Origin: Pelagophyceae sp. CCMP2097
Taxonomy: Eukaryota > Sar > Pelagophyceae
Length of the DNA stretch: 37,603 nucleotides
Direction: 5' to 3'
NCBI GenBank assembly: GCA_026770575.1
Contig: MU657172.1
Location: 467,180-504,782 of the forward strand
The notes under the pieces were generated by a model. The model worked only from the letters and a program-made list of their open reading frames with translations, did not search any database and had not been told where the DNA came from. The number at the start of each line of letters is the position of its first letter. Position 1 is the first letter of the stretch. This document shows positions 1 through 10,992 of the stretch, one piece after another. The position numbers and the translations under genes were made by a program.

Positions 1-361
1 GTCAATTTAAGAACCTGGTCAATTTAAGAACCGACGAAAAAATCGACAAAAGACGTTCAATATCCCAATAAGGCATTTATAAGACCCAATTAAAAATCCA
101 TTAAATCCCTTATTGGGATATTATCCGGCTCCAGGGGCCCGGTTCTTAATCTGACCGGCGTTTTTTTAAAGAACCGATGGTCGGTCCGGACTCTGCCTAT
201 GCTAAATTTCTCACAGAGGTCCCCCGCGGACGCCATGATTTGGGGGTGGGTGGAGGGGACCCAGGCGCGTCCCCCGGCAGCGTCAAAACCGCAAACAACG
301 GCGTCGCCGGGCCTCTGATTTTTTGTCCGCTTAGCCGGTTCTTAAATTGGCCTTTACTCTA
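1..361 (+). mobile_element. MITE family A, copy 1 (left end cut by window edge)
   Basis: A ~365-bp non-autonomous element. The right end (…CTTTACTCTA) is the inverse of the left end seen intact in the copy at 1450 (TAGAGTAAAGGTCAATTTAA…). The window starts about 10 nt inside the element. The interior holds a 60-bp palindrome (AATATCCCAATAAGG and its inverse, 59-122) and a duplicated 'GGTCAATTTAAGAACC' motif near the left end. No coding capacity is visible. Ends in TA suggest a TA target-site duplication, as in Tc1/mariner-like MITEs; family assignment is inference. Confidence 0.85.
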
Positions 362-560
362 AGTAGACCCGCTTCTCAAAATTACGATTCGCGAATTTAG
401 ACAAACTGTTTGATGGAGTCGGCGCGTCTCGACGCGGGCTTTCACGATCCGTCAACTTTAGCTCCGCGGGCGGGGTCCGCGCTGAGATACTCGCGCCCAA
501 AGTTTAACGGAATGTCGTTTAAAATTTTGGCAATTTGACTTTGGAACATGCGTGCAGTAC
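362..560 (+). repeat. Dispersed repeat, diverged copy of 9948-10126
   Basis: Begins immediately after MITE copy 1 with 'TAGACCCG.TTCTCAAA' and continues through 'TTTGATGGAGTCG', 'CGCGCTGAGA' and 'GCCCAAAGTT.AACG'. All of these landmarks recur in the same order and orientation at 9948-10126. I estimate roughly 75 percent identity by eye. No ORF is shared between the copies, so this is a non-coding dispersed repeat of unknown type. Confidence 0.6.
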
Positions 561-704
561 TTAAGATTTGATATGAACCTCCCGAGGCGCGATTATCGAG
601 CGCAGCGAGCCAAGTTTCGCCCAAACGAACGCGCAAAAGTGGGGCTGCCGAGCCTAGGCCCGACGGCCTTCCCCGAGCCGGCAGGCGGGGTCTGGCGGCG
701 GCGC

Positions 705-791
705 GCGTTGCGGTATATATACCGGGCCCCACAATCACCTACAAGGATAATGATCCGGTGAATCCCCTTTTGCCCCCAGCGGGTCATCGCG
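705..791 (+). repeat. Direct repeat, copy 1 (~87 bp)
   Basis: Nearly identical to 1059-1145 (offset 354). Both run from GCGTTGCGGTATAT through ACCGGGCCCCACAATCACC and GATCCGGTGAATCCCC to CCCAGCGGGTC. Only a few substitutions differ. The intervening ~270 bp (792-1058) contains a B-box-like GGTTCGATTCCC at 834-845 but no convincing tRNA fold and no gene. Confidence 0.8.
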
Positions 792-1058
792 GGTTAATGG
801 GCCCACGTACACAATCACTTGCGAATGGTCTCGGGTTCGATTCCCGCAGGGGGCACTCGATTTTGGCGAGTGTTACCCTGGTAAGTCTCCACTCCCTAGC
901 GGCCACGTGTCCAAGACACGCAGTAAGCTCGCTCTGCGGCAACAGGTTCAAGACCTGCAGTAAGGCCGCCACCGGAGCCGGACCAAGACCCGGTGCATTA
1001 TCGTATTTTGCCTTTCTCCACGCTAAACCTCCCGTTCCTACGGTATGCGTGTGGGGGA

Positions 1059-1145
1059 GCGTTGCGGTATATGTACCGGGCCCCACAATCACCTACAAGG
1101 ATAATGATCCGGTGAATCCCCTTTTGCCCCCAGCGGGTCGTCGCG
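1059..1145 (+). repeat. Direct repeat, copy 2 (~87 bp)
   Basis: Second copy of the 705-791 repeat. Downstream sequence to 1449 shows no recognisable gene; it is GC-rich unique DNA up to the second MITE. Confidence 0.8.
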
Positions 1146-1449
1146 GCGCGCGCACGCGCGGTACGTCCCGGCCGCGGAACCGGCTTCTTATCGGATGAGG
1201 CTGACCGCATCGCGAAGTTAGGGCGCTTCAGGCGAGACCATTTTCGGACACACCGAAAACAGCCCGCGCGCCTACAGGGGAAAGGAGGCTCGCGGTTCCG
1301 GGGTATAGGCGCCGTGGCGCGTCCGTCGCGACACTCCTGACCCCAGGGGACGTCGGTGCGCGGCTGGGCGGTGCCTCCTAGTTCGGAGTTTGAGAGCAAA
1401 AACGGAGTTTGATCCGTTAACCTTAGTCGGTAAGGCTTTTTACACTAGC

Positions 1450-1818
1450 TAGAGTAAAGGTCAATTTAAGAACCGGCTAAGCGAAAAAAAAATCAGCGGC
1501 CCGGCGACGCCGTTGTTTGCAGTTTTGACGCTGCCAGGGGACGCGCCTGGGTCCCCTCCACCCACCCCCAAATCATGGCGTCCGCGGAGGACTCCTGTGA
1601 GAAATTTAGCGTAGGCAGAGTCCGGACCGACCATCGGTTCCTTAAAAACCGCCGGTCAGCTTAAGAACCGGGCCCCTGGAGCCGGATAATATCCCAATAA
1701 GGGATTTAATGGATTTTAATTGGGCCTTATAAATGCCTTATTGAGATATTGAACGTCTTTTGTCGATTTTTTCGTCGGTTCTTAAATTGACCAGGTTCTT
1801 AAATTGACCTTTACTCTA
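1450..1818 (-). mobile_element. MITE family A, copy 2 (complete, inverted)
   Basis: A complete element bounded by TAGAGTAAAGGTCAATTTAA at the left and its inverse at the right (25-bp TIRs). It is in inverse orientation to copy 1 and matches it closely along the full length, including the internal AATATCCCAATAAGG palindrome (about 1687-1753). Flanking TA dinucleotides fit a TA duplication. Copies 1 and 2 form a large inverted pair around 362-1449. Confidence 0.9.
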
Positions 1819-1894
1819 TACAATTGTAGCGGCTTAAAATTTATTCAGCGATTTCGGCTCGCTGCGCTCGAAAAGCGCGTTTACTACAATTGTA
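1819..1894. repeat. 76-bp inverted-repeat element
   Basis: Bounded by TACAATTGTAG (1819-1829) and its exact inverse CTACAATTGTA (1884-1894), directly abutting MITE copy 2. The palindrome TACAATTGTA occurs alone inside MITE copy 3 near 28669, where copy 1 lacks it. That suggests a tiny mobile unit and its footprint (inference). Confidence 0.45.
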
Positions 1895-2006
1895 CTCTAA
1901 GCTGGTAGTGCGCCGGGGCTTGGTTTTGGCACGGTGCGATGGGGAGTAGGATACGGCGCCTCGGTCTCGCCCCCCACCGTGAATCGTAGCGGCGCGGCTG
2001 ACCGCG

Positions 2007-5000
2007 ATGACGACGCGCGCGGCGCCGTGGCTGCGGCGCACCGCGGTGCCGCCCGCGAGGCGCTGGGCCGCGGTGGCGACGCCCGCGCCGCGCCGCGCCG
2101 GCCCCGCGGCGCGCCCCGCGGCGCGCGCCTTCGCCGCCACGGCGCAGCGGTCGCCGTGGTTCGCGCACTTTTACCGCGGGCCGGAGCGACCGGAGGCGAA
2201 CGGGGCCGCCGCCGTGCCGGCCGCCACTGTGTCCGACGCTTTTCCCGCGGATGTCGCCGACGCGGTTGAGTTTGACGTTTCTGAACTGGCCGTGCTGTCG
2301 AGAGCTTTGGGCGAGCGGCTTCGCCGCGGTCGCGCTGACGACGTCGGCGAGACTGACGACGTCGGCAAGGCTCACGTCTTCGACTCGCTCGCTCTCGAGG
2401 CCGTCGCCAAGATGAAATCCTTCGTGCGCGGCCGCGTCGACCGTGGAGACCGGACCGCCGCGGTGGCGATGCCAGAGGGCGGGGGCGGGGGGCTTGGACA
2501 ACCCGGACCGTCTCGGAAAATCCGGACCGTCACGGCGGTGATCCCAGTCTAGGACGGCATCAGAATTGCCGTAGTGGCTTTGACGCGGAAGACAGCGGAC
2601 GGAGCTCCACTTGTCTTGGCTACTTTGAGTCGACGGCTCTGTGCCACTCGTCATTGCAGTCGACGAGTCGTTGCGGTCACTAGGCGCCCGCGGCGCTGGC
2701 CTCTCTGAGCGTCACCTTGGTGGGCCTCGCGACGCAGCGCGCCTTGGACGGCACCGGACAGCGGCCGGCTGAGGCTGCGCTGTACGGGAGACAGCTCGAT
2801 CTGATTGCAAACGAGTCGGCGAAGAAAATTCGCCGCTTCAACGCCAACGAGCTCGCGCACTCCGGCGCCCCGCGAGCGCCGTCGAGAGCTGCCGGAATCG
2901 GCACACGGCCCCTTACGAGGCACGAGACACTAACGAAAAAACACGTTCTTCGCGCCGTCAACGCAATCGTTTCAGGCGCGCTTGACCCGGTCGTTCGCGC
3001 GCCTGCCGCGTTCGCGTTCGCACGACGCGCTGTTCGCGGCGGTGGCCGATGTGGCGCCGCGGCGCTTGGGGCAGCTCTCGCCGCCGCAGACGGCGTATCT
3101 GCTGTGGGCCTCGGTACCACGCAGCGTCGCCGAACCGCCACGACCACCAACGTCGGCGAGCGATCGGCGAGAGTTTGGCGGACGGACCGGCGGGGACCGC
3201 GAAGGCGGACCGGAACGAGCGAGGCTCGAGGTGTGAGGAGCTGAGGCGAGCGTGGGAGCAGAGGCTCGACGCGAGCGGCGGAGGTCCCACGCCGGAAGAC
3301 GGCCGTCGGCGCGACGCAGGATGGATGACGGCGCGAGCGGTGGTCCCGACTGGGACGAGCGAGGACAGAGTGCAAAGTTTTAAGCGATTGAGAGGCCCGC
3401 GATCCACACTGGCGAATCCATCGTCGGCCGCGCCGCTGGATCTTCAGAGCGCCCGGCGGCGAGTGACCTCTGCTTGGAAGCCTCGTGGCGTGGAAAATAC
3501 CGAAAAGACCTCGAATTCGCCAGGCCGGCCGCCTCGGCGCCGACCACCGCGGCGGCGCGCGCTTCGCAGCGCTCTTCGACGCCGTGGCCCCGGAATTCGT
3601 CGAGGGCCTCGACTCGGCGGAGCTGGCGCGGACGCCGCGTCCTGAGCAAAACCAAACGTCGTGAGCACAGACTGGAAAGAGGCATCAACGGTGCGATGGC
3701 TGGAGTCGGGGGGGCATCACAGAGGCGGTTTTGCCAGAGTGCCGCGGCAGCAGAGGCGCGCCGGGGCAAGGTTCCACGACGACTGTTCCCCGCCGGAAAC
3801 TTGATGACGCAAGGCATGAATCCCGGCGAGGTGGTCCTCGGCGCACCCGGTGGATCGGGAAAGCCCGTCGTAGTCGGACCCCACGAGGGGTCTGCTCTGG
3901 CCTCGCCGCACTCGTCGAGGACTCGTTGCGAACTGGGAAGACGTCGCCACTTGCGAACTGGGAATACCTCGTCGCGCTCGCCGCGAACCGCGGAGCCGTC
4001 GCAACCAGGCCAACGCCACTTGGGCCTACGGCCGCGCGGCGCACTTGGTCCGGGGCGCGGCGGTGGTGCGCGCCGCGGCGCGCAAGGCCGCCGCCGACGT
4101 CGCCGGGCTGCGGCCGCGGCACATTTCGAAAATCGCCGAGGGACTCGATGAGTGGGCCACCACTCGTTTAAAAACGCAAAAGCCGCGGCCCGCTCCGGAA
4201 GCGCCCCCGCGCACCGCGCGCGTGCTGGACGACGTTTCGGACGCTGCGAAGCCGCCCCCGCGCACCGCGCGCGTGCTGGACGACGACGTTTCGGACGCTG
4301 CGAAGCCGCCCCCGCGCATCGCGCGCGTGCTGGACGACGACGTTTCGGACGCTGCGAAGCCGCTGCAGACGTTTTTAGAAGCTGTTTCCGTTTTTTTTAC
4401 AGACAGCGGCTCTTGGGAAACGCTGCGCCACTTCGACACGCGTTCGTTGCTTCGGCTCGTGCGCGCGACGCGGACGCTCGAGGGCCGCGCGCCGGCGGCG
4501 TGCAGGGCGCTGTTGGGTGCGCTGTCGATGGAACTTGATGCAAGGCTCGAGACCATGCCACCGAAAGAAATCTTCGACGCAGTCAACGTGCTCGCACGAA
4601 AACCGCGCCGGCGAGAGTGGGCAAACCAGGACAAGCCGTCGGCGGTCCATCGAGAACGTCGGGCGTCGAGGCCCTCGTGGGGTCGAGGCTGTCGGGCCGA
4701 CTATCAGTCTGTTGAGACATTTCCGCGGTCCGTCGAGATCTTTCCGGGCCACGGAGACCGTCGGGGCATCGAGGCAGTCGCTCGGTCGACGCCGGTCCTC
4801 GAGACGGCCTTTTTGTCGAGACCATGTCGATGCATCGACGCTCGCGGTCCCCGCAGACCCTCAGTCTGTCGAGACGATGAGTCCCTGCAGACCGCCGGTC
4901 CTGAAAGATTCTCCGTCTGTCGAGACTGTCTCGGTCCATCGAGACTCTCGGTCCCTGCAGTTCGTCGGTCCCCACGGACTTTGGGTCCCTACAGGCCGTC

Positions 5001-8000
5001 GGTCCCTACAGACTGTTGATCCAACCGCGCCGCGTGACTCCAGAGTGCCGTCACGGGCAGAAACTTGTCCCTCTAGGGCGCGGGCCACCTCCGCGGCGCT
5101 CTGCGAAGCAAGGGCGTCGCCGACGCTCTCGCAGCCTGCGCGCAACAAGCCCGGCGCCGCCTGCCTCTCCTCAAGCCGAGCGAACTCGTCGCCGCGGCAA
5201 CGACCTTCGCCAGCGTCTACTCGACGGGCGCGGTGGGCGTCGAAGCGGCGCTTTTGGTCGACGAAATTGCCGTCACTGCGTGGCCTCTGCTCGCACATCT
5301 CGACGGGTCGCAAATCGCAAAGGTCGTCGAGGCGTGCCTGCGCGTCGACGACGCGGCCTCGGTCGCGGCACGGGAAGTCACCTTCCCCAAGAGGGCTCTC
5401 AGGCCTGTGGCTTCACCTTTGTCAGCGACTTGCCGTGCCGCTGCCGCCAACCGCCGCGCGCGCGCGGCGCGGCGGCCCTTTGCGATCGCGTCTGCAGCGC
5501 CGCCGCGGCGCGTCGTCTGGCTCGATCGAGTTTGTGAAGCAGAAAACGCGGCGCGACGGCAATGTGCCAAGAGCGCCTTTGAAAGGCTCACGGCGGATAA
5601 GTTGGACGCTCGAAAGCAAAAAACAAACGCCGACGAGCTCGCAGCCTTGGACGGCACGCCCGACGTCGCGCCGCGCGACAAGCTCCAGCAAATCAGCAGG
5701 CGGGCCGCGTCTGGCGATGGTGGGCACTTGGCACCTCGGCGCCTGGCACCTCATGGAAAACCCGAACCGTCACAGAAAAAGGAGAGGCGCGGCCTCGACT
5801 CGTGGCCTCTTTACGGTGGTGGGCCTACGGCTTCAGTCCCTAAAAGTCCCCGCGCTCGCGAGTCGCGCGGCGGCGGGGCCGCGGATCCGGAGCAACACGA
5901 TTGCCGCAGAGCGCGGCCCTCGATTTCTACGGAGCGACGCCCTTGGCGCTTTTGAACACATGTGTGTATGCACTGTACACGCCGCGCCGTGGGAGCGTCT
6001 CGTGGATGACGCGTGCTGTGGGAGCGCGTCGTAGATGGTCGCTTGAACACGTACCAAGACGTTTGAACGACGCTTTCTAGGCGAGGCTTCGCTGGCCACG
6101 CTCGCTTCTGCAATCGCCGAAGCCTCTGCCGCCACCGGCACCGCAGAGGCCGCCAAGCTGCTGCTGACGGCGGTGGCCAACGAGACGCGGGCGCGGCTCA
6201 GGTTTATCGAGCCAAAGACGTTCATTCGGGTCTTGAACGCCTGCTCGTGCCGTGCTGCGTCCTGGTCTGGAAATCCGGGCCCTCGACGGCGTCGGCGACC
6301 CCGGACCGGTGCGATGGCAGAGGCTCGAATGAAAGTGTCTCTTGGCATCCCGAGGCGTCTGAGCGCCCAGCGGAGCGAGGAGGGTATGCACTCCCGGGGC
6401 GTTTTGATTGAGCGCCAGAGGATTTTGCCGTTGTGGCTGTCCTCCACCCACGGCGTTTCAACCCGCCTCGTCGACCGCTGCTGACCACGTGGCACGACGG
6501 CCGACTCTTGAGCGCGTCGTGTCGTCTGCAAACCGCGCCCCGTAAACCGCCCCGAGGCGTTTCAACCCGCCCCCATAACCGCCTCTTCGAGGTTCGCGCG
6601 CCTGCCGCACGTCCGCCTCTTCAAGGCCGTCGACGACGAGCTCTCCCGGAAGCGGGATGGGGCTAAGCTGGATTTGTTGGAGGCGCCTGAATTAGTACAG
6701 CTCATCGTCGCCTTCGATCAAACTTTCCAAAAAACGTACAGAAAAAGCGCCTCAGACGTCGACGGCAAGGCCTGGCTCTTCCACGCCGCCACCCGCGCCG
6801 GCGGGAGCAAACGCGGACTCGGCCTACGAGAGTTTTTTCTTCTTCGTGGTTGTCCCCTGTCTTTGTTCGTTTTTCCCACGTCGTCGACCGCACCCGCGCC
6901 AGATGCACCCTTAGGCCGTCGCGGACCGCCTGGCGCTGGAGGGCCGGTGCGCTGCGATGTCGCTGAAACAGCTGGCGAAGCTGGCGGCGGCGCTGGCGGG
7001 CCTCGGGCTGTCGCGCCACCGACCCACCTTCGACGCCATCGCCGAAGCGGTCGTCGCCGGCCACGGCATGGCGCCGCAGGATGCTGTCGACTTGGCGTGG
7101 AGCTTTGCTCGCGCGAAGCAAGCCCGCGGCCGCGTCGACCTCTTCCGGGCACTGGCCGCGTCGCTCGCCGAAAGCGACGCCTGCACCAAGCTCGACGACG
7201 CCGCATGGGCCAAGGTGGCCTGGGTCCGCATGCGGCGTCCGCGCGGTCCGACGGAGGGCGCGAACGCAGTCGCGAACGCTGCCGGCCAGAGGCGTCGTTG
7301 TCGAGCGGGTCACGCGCAACCGATTCGGTTGTGCGCGACCGACTGGGTCGTGCGCGACCCGGGCGACCTCGTCGGGGGTCTGGCCCGGGGCAGGCCCGCT
7401 GGCTGTCGGAGACGGACGCGGGCCGTCGTAGGCCTTTGGCGTTGCGGGCGTGCGGAGCGACGAATTACTCGGAGTCGTCTCGAGGCGCTTGGACGCCGCG
7501 CGCCTCGCCGCCGTCAATCCGCGCGCCGCCGTCGACGTGCTCTGGGCCTACGCCGTGCTGCGGAAGTACGACGCAAATCTCTTCGACGGCCGTGTGAGAC
7601 CGCGTTACTTGAACACCGAGGCCGCTCCTTGGAAATCCCAAAGGCCCTCCTTGGGAAACCCGGACCGTCAGTCGGGCAAACTTCAGACGCGAGTCAGAGC
7701 CTCGGGGCACTGCGCGGCTCGGCAGCGGCGTCGGCGAGGGCGCCGCCGGGAAGCACGCCGGAGGACGCTGTAAAAGAAGGCGCAAGTTGCAGTGCAACGT
7801 CGTGTCGCGTTTGCGGAAAATGCCGCGAACCGCCGCACAAGGCCATACCGCGCCGTTCCGCGCAGGCACGCTGCGGCACATGGCCGTCGGCCGCCTCGGC
7901 GACCACTCCGCCGCGACGCTCGCCTGGGCGCTCGCCGCCGCTGACGGCGGCGACGGCGGCGACGGCGGCGTCGGACAGGGCGGCGGTTTAAAGGGGGCAG

Positions 8001-9627
8001 CGTCGCCTGCGGTCGCGTTGGGCGCGGCATACGCCTCGGCGCGGCATCGAAAAGCGCTGGGCGCGGTGCGAGCCGGCCTCGCGAAACGGTTGGACGGCAA
8101 TGCGTTTGACCGCCTTAAACCCGAAGACCTCGCGACGTTGCACGTGCGTCCATGCGCCGCCGATGCGGGAAACCAAGAGCGAAAAGGATGCGCGGCAATC
8201 GGAATAAGCGGCCGAGAATACACGCCGGGGGCGCACTCATGAAAGAGGCCATTCGACAGAGTTGATCATTCTCAAGTTGACCGAGCACCAAAAGGCATGC
8301 CTCTGGGCCACCACTCACGTACCCTCGTTGACACCAGTCACGTTGCCTCGTTGCCACCCCTCACATGCCTACGAGGTCGTGCACACGTGCCGCCGTCTGG
8401 GCGTGCCGGGCCTCCTTTTCGGCGACGCGGACGGCGGCGGCGGCGGGGGCGGCGCGGCGGCGTTGACGCTTGCGTTTGCGCGGCGCGCGGATCGCTTGAG
8501 CGGCGCGTACCGGTCGGAATTCGACAACAGCTCGGAATCGCAGCGCGAGGTGCGCAACGCGCGCCGTGCCGTCCGCGCCCGCGCGCGTGGCCCGCGCCGC
8601 GCTCGGCCCCGCCCCCACGCCGTGCCGTCGCGGCGGTAGGTCTCACGCGCGCTGGATCGCCTGGGGAAAGCGCACGCGGCGGGCCACTTTGCCGGCGCGG
8701 CGGTGCGCGTCTCCGCCGCGCGGCTCGGCGATCGGCTGCGTCGCCCACATCTGGCACCCCATCGCATTGGGGAAGCCGGGCCCGTCCCGCTGCATGAAAT
8801 TCCATCTGGGCTCCCCGTGATCTCATCTACGCGGCGACTCAGGTGCGAAGATGGCCGTGGAATTCAACGGACCCTCGCACTACTGCCACGTCGCAAAGGC
8901 CGGCGCCGCGGGGCCCCCCGAACGGAAAACCCGCACTTGAAAACTGGCAAATCCGCACTGGGCAACCCCAGAGCGAGTTCCGTGCCGGTTCGGGAGTGCC
9001 GCACTAGGTTTCGCTGGCCGCGCCGCACGGCAGCGCCGCCACCGGTGCGCCCGAGATGGCGCGCCGCGGCACGTTGCTGCTCAACGGCAAGGCGCGGCTC
9101 AAGCAGTGCGTCGAAGCGCGCCCGGGGTGCCGCGCGCGGCCGCCCGTTTCACGACGCGCCCACGCAAGATGACCCCAGTCGGCGCACCACGCGCCTGGCC
9201 CAGGCGCATCCTCGAGCTCAGCGGCTGGACTGGCATCCACGTGTCTTTTTTCGAGTGGGACGCCGCACGAGGCGACCACCGAGCGCAGGTGCGATGGTGC
9301 GGGGTGTTTTGCGGGTTTTCGTTTTTTTTTGTGGGTTTGAGCGTGTCGCTTTTGGCCCCGGCCGCTCTCGCCGAGGTTTTCGGGATGCACTGCTGAAGAC
9401 GTCGCCCCGAGCACCGCCCGCAGGACGTGCTGCTGCGCCGCAAACTGGCCGCGCACGCCGTTTCGCCGGCCGCAGCAGACCCGCATGGCGAAACAGTGGC
9501 GAAAAAGCGGCGAAAAAGCGGCGAAAAAGCGACGGATCTGCTCCACGCGGAGAAAGCGGCGCCCGCCGCAAAACGACCCGAAGACGACGCCTACGAGGTC
9601 TACGATGTCTCAGACACGTGGCGCTAA
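2007..9627 (+). CDS. RAP-domain (FASTK/OPR-like) organellar RNA-binding protein, many exons
   Basis: A multi-exon nuclear gene. The ATG at 2007 opens an Arg/Ala-rich, acid-poor N-terminus typical of a mitochondrial or plastid transit peptide. Repeat-type exons follow, with motifs such as FDVSELAVLSRAL (~2270), ANATWAYGRA (~4010), AVDLAWSFARAKQ (~7085), VDVLWAYAVL (~7530) and ATLAWALAAA (~7915). These resemble the helical repeats of FASTK/OPR-like proteins. The C-terminus is a clear RAP domain: VEFNGPSHY, GTLLLNGKARLK, then ELSGWTGIHVSFFEWD and LLRRKL. RAP-end exons 8843-8889, 9008-9105, 9204-9288 and 9424-9627 (TAA) join in frame with GT-AG introns. Exons 2976-3113 and 6915-~7224 are also well bounded. 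Expected role: organellar RNA processing or translation. Middle exon borders are uncertain, and it could be two genes. Confidence 0.75.
4201..4359 (+). repeat. In-frame triplicated 17-18-codon unit in RAP gene
   Basis: Three consecutive units (51, 54 and 54 bp) encode variants of PPPRTARVLDDDVSDAAK. Units differ by one GAC codon and one Thr/Ile change, so this is a recent in-frame tandem expansion. It lies in the exon after the ANATWAYGRA repeat and probably forms a disordered linker. Confidence 0.85.
4640..5030 (+). repeat. Degenerate ~17-20-bp minisatellite in an intron
   Basis: About twenty irregular copies of a unit like GGTCC.TCGAGAC..T, later drifting to GTCCCTGCAGACCGTCG. They lie between the coding exon ending near 4600 and the exon beginning near 5100 (KPSELVAAATTFASVYS). 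Several frames stay open by chance, but the peptide has no family character, so I read it as intronic. Confidence 0.65.
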
Positions 9628-9769
9628 CAATGTTCAAAAATTAGAAAAAGGCGTCGAAAGGCGCCTTGTCGAAAAGTCCGTCGCTTGGGGCCCAGCCTCT
9701 ATTTTAAAAAAGGATGAAATTGGGACACCCCTGGAGACCACTCGAGCACGCATCTGAGCGTGTCAAGAC

Positions 9770-9893
9770 AGTCGGTGACAGTCGCCGACTGTCAGCAACG
9801 GTCGCGACACTCTGCGACGTCCGCGACGCTCTGCGACGTCCGCGATGCTCTGCGACACCTGCGGCGCTCTGCCACGCTCTGCCACGCCGCTCG
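9770..9893 (+). repeat. GC-rich short tandem repeat (CGACGCTCTG-type)
   Basis: About seven units close to 'CTCTGCGACGTCCGCGACG' starting just after the RAP gene's 3' end. The same motif reappears at 10145-10225, so the two arrays flank the dispersed repeat at 9948-10126. No gene is visible between 9628 and 10433. Confidence 0.7.
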
Positions 9894-9947
9894 TAAAAAC
9901 TTCACGATAAATCTTCCGTGAAGATTTCTGAAAGCATCGCCGATAGA

Positions 9948-10126
9948 CCCGATTCTCAAATCACGGATTCTCGGATTGAGACAAATTGTTTGATGGAGTC
10001 GACGCGCCTCGCGCGACCATTCAACTTCCGTCTTCTCCGTGGACGGGGTTCGCGCTGAGAGAATCACGCCCAAAGTTCAACGCAATCTTGTTTTAAATTT
10101 TGGCGCCATAATTCAAACGCGCGCCC
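9948..10126 (+). repeat. Dispersed repeat, second copy of 362-560
   Basis: Shares ordered landmarks with 362-560 (TAGACCCG, TTTGATGGAGTCG, GCTGAGAGAATC versus GCTGAGATACTC, GCCCAAAGTTCAACG). It sits between two CTCTGCGACG-type tandem arrays, as if the repeat had inserted into one array. Confidence 0.6.
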
Positions 10127-10144
10127 TTGATTTGAAAACGATCT

Positions 10145-10225
10145 GTGAGGCTGCGACACTCTGCGACGCCTGAGACGCCTGCGGCGCTCTGCGTCGCCCT
10201 GCGACGCACGGCGACCGTCGCCGAC
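10145..10225 (+). repeat. GC-rich short tandem repeat, second block
   Basis: Units of CGACACTCTGCGACGCCTG type, the same family as 9770-9893. Confidence 0.65.
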
Positions 10226-10433
10226 TGTTATGGCGCGTTCAGTGGTGTTCCCTGGAAGCCAACATCAAACAGAGCGACGAGGAGGCTGGGGTACCGCCAA
10301 TTTCGGCTACTGACGCGCGAGGCGGGACTTTCCTCCGACTTTCAAGGCGTGGTTGCGGATACGCTTCCAAATCCATCCTGTCAGCTTCCTTGGTTGGCTC
10401 GCCTATCGCCAAGGTCTTATTCGCCTCACAACA

Positions 10434-10740
10434 TTCATAGCTCGGCGGGTTCAATTTAGACCCCCCTCCGAAGGCGCGATTTCTGCGATTTAGTGATTGC
10501 CTCGACGACGTAGGGCTTTGCCGCGGTGTTCACTGGCTGGGCAGCTTGGTCCCGTCCCCCTCTAGCTCCCCCGGCTGTGCAGCACCCTCCCACCTTCAAT
10601 TTACTGTCAGAGGCCATTTTTGCAAAATTTAATATCTCAATAAGAAATTCGTCAGATTTGACCCGGACCTAAAAACGTCTTACTGAGGTATTTTGCGCAA
10701 AAATTGCAGAGATCGTGCGTCCTGAGAGATTTCTGACACG
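10434..10740 (+). mobile_element. MITE family B, degenerate copy
   Basis: An inverted relative of the complete element at 34973-35290. It starts TTCATAGCTCGGCGGGTT, has GATTTCTGCGATTTAGTGAT and a conserved middle (GTGTTCACTGGCTGGGCAGC), and an internal AATATCTCAATAAG palindrome (10631-10692). The right TIR is decayed. No coding capacity. Confidence 0.75.
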
Positions 10741-10992
10741 GACCCCGGCGTCGGGGTGAGAACCCCGCTTGATCCAATGGTGCACAACAAGACGCCGGGT
10801 TGGGCCCCCCTCGATTTTTTTTAAGCCAATGGGTCGGCGGTCGCGCACGGCGCCGGCGGCGGCGCGCGGCTGCTGGTGCGTCCTCAGCGCCCGACGCGGC
10901 AAGCACGACGCAGCGCGTGGCCTCGGGTATCGGCCGTGGCGGTTTCCCGGAATTTCTCTTCCAACCCTTTCCAGGAGAGACCCCGGAACCTT

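Noticed and set aside
771..855. Class II tRNA gene
   Set aside because: The ends pair and a T-loop-like motif exists, but D and anticodon arms cannot be formed and the 5' half is part of the 705/1059 direct repeat.
9300..9400. Membrane segment (FCGFSFFFVGLSVSLLAPAALA) in the RAP protein
   Set aside because: It appears only if the intron 9289-9423 is retained; splicing there restores the RAP domain.
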